From NCBI GenBank assembly GCA_028869615.1, contig JAGWRQ010000112.1, forward strand, positions 1-6,939: a DNA stretch of 6,939 bases, written 5' to 3'. Below the pieces are notes generated by a model. It did no database searches and had not been told where the DNA came from. It worked only from the letters and a program-made list of their open reading frames with translations. The DNA comes from Candidatus Methylomirabilota bacterium. GTDB lineage: Bacteria; Methylomirabilota; Methylomirabilia; Methylomirabilales; Methylomirabilaceae. Both the position numbers and the translations under genes were made by a program. This document shows, one piece after another, positions 5,674 to 6,939 of the stretch. The number at the start of each line of letters is the position of its first letter. The first letter of the stretch is position 1.

Positions 5674-6594
5674 ATGTTTGAATTGTCCACGCACATACCT
5701 GGTCCCAAGCAGCTACACGAGATCGATCTGTCCGCGTACGACGCGCTCTATCTGGGCGACTATACGTGCCCTCTCTATCCCGGTAATTTCTCCCGCCATA
5801 TCGAAACGCTCGCCCTTGGGGTAGAGCAGGTCAAATCGATGGGGAAGAGATGTTATCTGAGCCTGTATGCTATTCCAAAAGACAGCGACCTGGTCTGGAT
5901 TAAGGAACTGCTCCGGAGCGCTCGCGGGCTGCCTATCGACGGTGTCGAGGTCCACAACATGGGCCTATTGGGGACCGTGCGCGAGATGCTGGGCGACATC
6001 CCTATCCACTTGGGGGTTTTTGGTAACCTTTATACCCATGAGACTGCGCGGGTGCTCAAAGGGTACGGGGTTGAACGGGTCTTTCCGAATGCCGAGTTGA
6101 GCCTGGAAGAACTGATCTACATCCGGGATCACTCGCCCGTCCAGGTGATTGTTCCCCTGCACGGCAAGATCCCGCTGGCGATTTCGGGAACCTGCTTCGT
6201 CACCGACTACACCGGTCATGTACCGGCCCATTGCGAAGAGAGTTGTACCCAGGGGCACTGGCTGACCCATGAAGATTGGCAACTCAAGAGCATCGGGAGA
6301 GCAAACCTGAGCGGAAAGGATCTCTGCATGCTCGAGTACCTGGATCGCCTGGTCCAGAGCGACCTCAACCTGTTCTACATCTATACGCTGGGAGAAACGG
6401 GGGCCTACGTCGAGACGATCGGGAAGATCTACCGTGAGGCGCTCCACAAGGTCCAATCGGGTGAGGAGTGTTGCACCGAGCGGTGGCTGGATCAGTTGAG
6501 ATCGTTATCGCACAGCGGCCTCTGCAATGGGTTTTATTTCGGCGTGTCCGGGCAGGAATATCTCAGCCCCCATGCGCTGTCTCACACCGCGTAA
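5674..6594 (+). CDS. Peptidase U32-family iron-sulfur protein, UbiV-like
   Basis: This is a 306-residue protein, close to the roughly 290-300 of UbiV. The U32 fold is shown by YDALYLGDYTC near the N-terminus, GVEVHNMGLLG (90-100), LGVFGNLYTHE (113-123) and VFPNAELSLEEL (136-147). Cys32, Cys174, Cys187 and Cys191 match the four [4Fe-4S] ligands I recall for E. coli UbiV (C39, C180, C193, C197), including the exact C-x12-C-x3-C spacing in IPLAISGTCF...HCEESC. Cys218, Cys266, Cys267 and Cys284 are additional. UbiV works with UbiU in oxygen-independent hydroxylation of the ubiquinone ring. A second U32 gene 25 nt downstream fits such a pair. Other U32 proteins modify tRNA or rRNA, so the quinone role is inferred. 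The ATG is chosen for its Shine-Dalgarno; the TTG at 5587 is rejected. Confidence 0.75.
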   Translation: MFELSTHIPGPKQLHEIDLSAYDALYLGDYTCPLYPGNFSRHIETLALGVEQVKSMGKRCYLSLYAIPKDSDLVWIKELLRSARGLPIDGVEVHNMGLLGTVREMLGDIPIHLGVFGNLYTHETARVLKGYGVERVFPNAELSLEELIYIRDHSPVQVIVPLHGKIPLAISGTCFVTDYTGHVPAHCEESCTQGHWLTHEDWQLKSIGRANLSGKDLCMLEYLDRLVQSDLNLFYIYTLGETGAYVETIGKIYREALHKVQSGEECCTERWLDQLRSLSHSGLCNGFYFGVSGQEYLSPHALSHTA

Positions 6595-6605
6595 CGAAGG
6601 GCTTC

Positions 6606-6611
6606 AGGAGG
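6606..6611 (+). promoter_or_regulatory. Strong ribosome binding site of the second U32 gene
   Basis: AGGAGG lies 8 nt before the ATG at 6620, just after the UbiV-like stop. It supports a real start for the truncated gene and co-transcription of the pair. Confidence 0.8.
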
Positions 6612-6619
6612 AATAAACA

Positions 6620-6939
6620 ATGGCGAAGCTGATGGCGCCTGGGGGAACGCGGCGGATGGCCTTCTCGGTCCTGGAAGCGGGGGCCGATACGGTCTACGTA
6701 GGCGTCAGGGGATGGAGTCGGAGAGGTTCCGACGTCGAGTTGAAGGACGAGGAGGTCCGGGAGCTCTGCGACGTCGCGCGCGCTCAAGGTAAGCAGGTCC
6801 GGGTCGTCCTGAACACGATGCCCAGTTCGCTGGAGGTCCCGCTCCTCCTGAAGAAGGTTGACATGTACGCCGGATGGGGTGTGTCCGGGTTCATGATCAG
6901 CGACATCGGCTCCATGGTCCAGGTGCGATCCCACTTCCC
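6620..6939 (+). CDS. Second peptidase U32-family protein, UbiU-like N-terminus (3' partial)
   Basis: The frame is open from a well-placed ATG to the right edge, giving about 106 residues. MAKLMAPGGTRRMAFSVLEAGADTVYVGVRG is the classic U32 N-terminus ('LLAPAG....A...GADAVY.G'). The later VVLNTMPSS, VDMYAGWGVSGFMISDIG and final MVQVRSHFP match the next barrel strands (family 'INT', 'GADALILADLAML'). The diagnostic cysteines of UbiU (a different spacing from UbiV, in the second half) lie outside the window, so UbiU-like is inferred from pairing and N-terminus only. It starts 25 nt after the UbiV-like stop, so the two very likely form an operon. The order here is V-like then U-like, the reverse of E. 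coli ubiU-ubiV. A different U32 clade is possible. Confidence 0.7.
   Translation, partial: MAKLMAPGGTRRMAFSVLEAGADTVYVGVRGWSRRGSDVELKDEEVRELCDVARAQGKQVRVVLNTMPSSLEVPLLLKKVDMYAGWGVSGFMISDIGSMVQVRSHF

Noticed and set aside
5965..6456. Minus-strand frame of 163 residues inside the UbiV-like gene
   Set aside because: It is opposite a gene with clear family motifs, and its translation shows no recognisable domain.
6563..6934. Minus-strand frame at the right edge (123 residues)
   Set aside because: It is antisense to the second U32 gene, which has a strong Shine-Dalgarno and a clear U32 N-terminus. The Asp/His/Pro-rich translation is typical of an antisense shadow.

Overview
The window looks like a chromosomal segment of a GC-rich, Gram-negative-type bacterium: it encodes a Met-rich Spy/CpxP-like protein with a signal peptide and a BON-domain protein with a lipoprotein-type leader, both normally outside the inner membrane. 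The gene mix, the PAS-LuxR regulator and the dispersed ATTGCGAGG palindrome would suit an NC10-type (Methylomirabilis-like) or deltaproteobacterial-grade organism. That placement is a guess from protein style, not a sequence match.

Layout, left to right. (1) The C-terminal part of an RNase Z-like metallo-beta-lactamase-fold protein, open at the left edge. (2) A secreted Met-rich Spy/CpxP/ZraP-like protein. (3) pdxA on the minus strand (vitamin B6 synthesis), convergent with (2). (4) Divergent from pdxA, a small BON-domain lipoprotein, followed by (5) a small single-span membrane protein of unknown role. (6) A PAS-LuxR regulator with four clustered cysteines in its PAS region, followed 14 nt later by (7) a HisC-type aminotransferase. 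(8) A 403-nt non-coding region with a dispersed REP-like palindrome, an 18-bp perfect dyad and a strong match to a sigma-54 (-24/-12) promoter. (9) Two tandem peptidase-U32-family genes: the first is complete and carries the UbiV-type four-cysteine pattern, and the second is cut by the right edge.

Most genes are short, independent housekeeping or envelope units. The most interesting part is the right end. The U32 pair resembles UbiU/UbiV, the iron-sulfur proteins of oxygen-independent ubiquinone hydroxylation. It sits behind what looks like a sigma-54 promoter with a dyad at a plausible enhancer distance, which suggests activator-controlled expression, perhaps under low oxygen. Start codons were reassigned for several genes using Shine-Dalgarno sequences and family N-termini (Spy-like at 780, pdxA at 2466, PAS-LuxR at 3454, UbiV-like at 5674).
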